Assembly (NCBI GenBank): GCA_026967815.1
Contig: JAPUUO010000081.1
Span: 1 to 6,737 of the forward strand
DNA: 6,737 nucleotides
Direction: 5' to 3'
DNA from: Candidatus Bathyarchaeota archaeon
GTDB taxonomy: Archaea > Thermoproteota > Bathyarchaeia > Bathyarchaeales > Bathyarchaeaceae
The notes below the pieces were generated by a model. The model searched no databases. It was not told the DNA's origin and worked only from the letters and a program-made list of their open reading frames with translations. Positions 5,243-6,737 of the stretch are shown here, one piece after another (position 1 is the first letter of the stretch; each line of letters starts with the position of its first letter). The position numbers and the translations under genes were made by a program.

Positions 5243-5776
5243 ATGAAGATCAAAATTAACAAAACCGTCCTAGAGCTGACGCAAGGCGATATAACCGACT
5301 TAGACACTGACGCCATAGTCAACGCTGCGAACGCCGCCCTACAACTCGGCGGCGGAGTAGCTGGAGCCATTAGAAGAAAAGGCGGACCAAAAATTCAAGA
5401 AGAATGCAACAAGATAGGAGGAACCCTTGTGGGCGGAGCAGTCATAACAACCGGAGGAAACCTCAAGGCGAAATACGTGATCCACGCCGTTGGTCCAAGA
5501 CACCGCGAAGAACACGAAGATGAAAAACTTAAGGACGCCACCTTAAACTCCCTAATTCTCGCCGACAAAAACAATCTGAAAAGCATAGCGTTTCCAGCTA
5601 TAAGCACAGGAATATTCGGGTTTCCAAAAGACCGATGCGCCACAATAATGCTTTCAACCACAGTAGCGTATCTAGAAGGCCCCACTAAACTGGAAAAAGT
5701 GGTCTACTGCCTCTACGACCAGAACACCGTCGAAATCTTCAAACGCGCTCTCCAATCTCTAATGCATAAACGTTAG
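5243..5776 (+). CDS. Macrodomain protein, ADP-ribose binding / probable ADP-ribosyl hydrolase
   Basis: The protein has 177 residues, the size of a stand-alone macrodomain such as archaeal Af1521 or bacterial YmdB. All hallmarks are present: GDIT (15-18), TDAIVNAAN (22-30) with the Asn that contacts the distal ribose, the GGGVAGAI loop (36-43), VIHAVGP (79-85) and the phosphate-binding AISTGIFGFP (119-128). Family members bind ADP-ribose and many remove it from glutamate or aspartate residues, or deacetylate O-acetyl-ADP-ribose. Intact catalytic loops suggest activity and not mere binding. It is cytoplasmic. It follows the 72-residue gene by 50 bases and precedes tatD by 20 bases. The pairing with a TatD-type nuclease fits a nucleic-acid or nucleotide repair theme, since macrodomains also reverse DNA ADP-ribosylation in some systems. 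The physiological target here is unknown. Confidence 0.94.
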   Translation: MKIKINKTVLELTQGDITDLDTDAIVNAANAALQLGGGVAGAIRRKGGPKIQEECNKIGGTLVGGAVITTGGNLKAKYVIHAVGPRHREEHEDEKLKDATLNSLILADKNNLKSIAFPAISTGIFGFPKDRCATIMLSTTVAYLEGPTKLEKVVYCLYDQNTVEIFKRALQSLMHKR

Positions 5777-5796
5777 TCCAAGAAAAAGGCTGAAAC

Positions 5797-6561
5797 ATGT
5801 TAGTCGATACTCACGCTCATCTTCAATGGGCGAGCTTTAGCAAAGACCGAGAAAAGGTGATAAGTCGAGCCAGAAAAGTCGACGTGAAATGCGTAGTGAA
5901 CATCGGATTTGACTTGGATGGCAGCAGAGAAGCCATTGAAATGGCTGAAAAGCATGAGGGTCTTTACGCAACCGTAGGAATCCATCCCCATAACGCTAGT
6001 CGGTTGAACGAAAGCGTTATAGATAAACTACGGACACTTTCTGAAAATCCACAGGTTGTAGCCGTCGGGGAGATTGGACTAGACTATTATCGAAACCTAT
6101 CTCCTAGGGAAGCTCAGAAAAAAGCCTTCGAAGCTCAACTATTTCTGGCTGAAGAGTTAGGGTTACCCGTTGTAATCCACGACAGAGAAGCGCATGCCGA
6201 CACTCTTGAAATGCTGTCAAAATTCAAAGGCAAAATAACCGGCGTAATGCACTGTTTCTCAGGAAGTAGAGAAATGGTTGAACAATGTATCAAGTTTGAT
6301 TTTTATATATCCTTCGCAGGTCCCGTTACATTCCCAAACTCCCACAAGCTGCATGAAATTGCCAAAGGCATAGACTTGGACAAGATTCTTCTCGAAACTG
6401 ACAGCCCCTGGTTGGCGCCCCAGGAAATGAGAGGAAAACGAAATGAACCAGCCTTCCTACTTTTCATAGCTAAAAAGATTGCAAAGCTTAAAGGAATTTC
6501 TGTGGACGAACTGGCAGAAGCAACCACAGAAAACGCTAAAGAAATCTTTCGATTGCCCTAA
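5797..6561 (+). CDS. tatD: TatD family metal-dependent hydrolase (putative deoxyribonuclease)
   Basis: The protein has 254 residues, full length for TatD (about 255-265). The metal site is complete: H6 and H8 in DTHAHL, E92 in VGEIGLDYY, H128 in VVIHDR, H152 in MHCFSG and D202 in LLETDSPWL. GIHPH (61-65) and the closing TTENAKEIF helix are also typical. Members are amidohydrolase-fold enzymes with Mg-dependent 3'-5' DNase/RNase activity, implicated in repair of oxidised DNA and in DNA breakdown; some act as D-aminoacyl-tRNA deacylases. It starts 20 bases after the macrodomain stop with only a weak purine box (AAAAAGG), consistent with translation coupled within an operon. An internally deleted relative lies at 4139-4303 on the other strand. 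Family assignment is secure; the exact substrate is not. Confidence 0.94.
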   Translation: MLVDTHAHLQWASFSKDREKVISRARKVDVKCVVNIGFDLDGSREAIEMAEKHEGLYATVGIHPHNASRLNESVIDKLRTLSENPQVVAVGEIGLDYYRNLSPREAQKKAFEAQLFLAEELGLPVVIHDREAHADTLEMLSKFKGKITGVMHCFSGSREMVEQCIKFDFYISFAGPVTFPNSHKLHEIAKGIDLDKILLETDSPWLAPQEMRGKRNEPAFLLFIAKKIAKLKGISVDELAEATTENAKEIFRLP

Positions 6562-6562
6562 A

Positions 6563-6604
6563 TTTGTAGATGATCCCCCACACTGAACATTTGAAATCTA
6601 CAAA
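6563..6604 (+). terminator. Inverted repeat after tatD, possible transcript end
   Basis: TTTGTAGAT (6563-6571) is exactly complementary to ATCTACAAA (6596-6604) with a 24-base loop. It begins two bases after the tatD stop. The long loop and lack of a following T-run make it a weak terminator by bacterial rules. It may instead protect the 3' end of the mRNA, or be an operator for the next gene. Confidence 0.35.
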
Positions 6605-6688
6605 CCGAAAACATTATTGAAAAGGAAAAAGCGAGAATTTGAGGTTTAAACTAGAATGAAAGACTTAAATAGTGGCTTAAAGAAAAAA

Positions 6689-6704
6689 GGAGGCTACGAG
6701 GGGG
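6689..6704 (+). promoter_or_regulatory. Double purine-rich ribosome-binding region
   Basis: GGAGG (6689-6693) lies 15 bases before ATG 6709, and a GAGGGGG run (6698-6704) ends 4 bases before it. One is slightly far and the other slightly close, but together they mark ATG 6709 as a real start. AT-rich stretches (TTTAAA about 6645-6650, ACTTAAAT about 6663-6670) upstream are candidate TATA boxes. Confidence 0.5.
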
Positions 6705-6708
6705 TTAT

Positions 6709-6737
6709 ATGATAAATCCTGAATTGGCTGTAGCTCC
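6709..6737 (+). CDS. Start of the next gene (only 9 complete codons in window)
   Basis: ATG 6709 is followed by nine complete codons in all, reading MINPELAVA, and runs off the window. The purine-rich region before it supports a translation start. A mildly hydrophobic N-terminus is all that can be said. The product is not identifiable. It lies 147 bases after tatD behind an inverted repeat, so it is probably a separate transcription unit. Confidence 0.5.

Noticed and set aside
5395..5685. Minus-strand frame opposite the macrodomain gene
   Set aside because: It is a shadow of a gene with complete family motifs and a good ribosome-binding site.

Overview
The window looks archaeal, most likely a member of the Bathyarchaeia or a related TACK-group lineage. 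The grounds are the gene families (an archaeal-type tyrosine recombinase, a C-terminal DUF4332 domain, a stand-alone NifU C-terminal protein, a macrodomain and TatD proteins), AT-rich TATA-like boxes about 25 bases before several starts with no -35/-10 pairs, and a mix of leaderless-looking and Shine-Dalgarno starts. The phylum is recognised from the style of the proteins and was not tested by a search.

Layout. Bases 3-239 (+) are the end of a DUF4332 (helix-hairpin-helix-like) protein. A 184-base gap with two strong inverted repeats follows. Then comes a six-helix membrane protein on the minus strand (424-993), possibly an ECF-transporter S component. A 253-base gap full of alternating purine/pyrimidine sequence and another hairpin separates it from a 698-residue radical SAM/SPASM protein on the minus strand (1247-3343). 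Its second half resembles the AhbC/AhbD/NirJ tetrapyrrole enzymes. Its first half carries an unusual helical plus Cys-rich domain.

Bases 3420 to about 4303 form a decaying island. It starts with a CG/TG-rich repeat block, followed by an N-terminally truncated and frameshifted tyrosine recombinase. An 11-bp TGCATGCATGC repeat lies exactly at both of the recombinase's breakpoints. Three bases further on, in convergent orientation, is a 54-residue remnant of a second TatD-family gene that has lost its whole middle. Upstream of the remnant on the minus strand is a small Cys-rich protein (4367-4654), divergent from the next block.

Bases 4728-6561 (+) are a tight four-gene cluster: Nfu-type Fe-S scaffold, a 72-residue unknown, a macrodomain (ADP-ribose binding/hydrolase) and an intact TatD metal-dependent hydrolase. 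Gaps are 12, 50 and 20 bases, so co-transcription is likely. The combination suggests housekeeping in Fe-S assembly and nucleotide or DNA damage clean-up, but no shared pathway can be proved from sequence. The window ends with the first codons of another gene at 6709, preceded by purine-rich ribosome-binding sequence.

No CRISPR array, rRNA, tRNA or complete mobile element was seen. The most unusual items are the domain fusion in the radical SAM protein, the simple-repeat filler at the recombinase break sites, and the collapsed TatD copy lying about 1.5 kb from an intact one.
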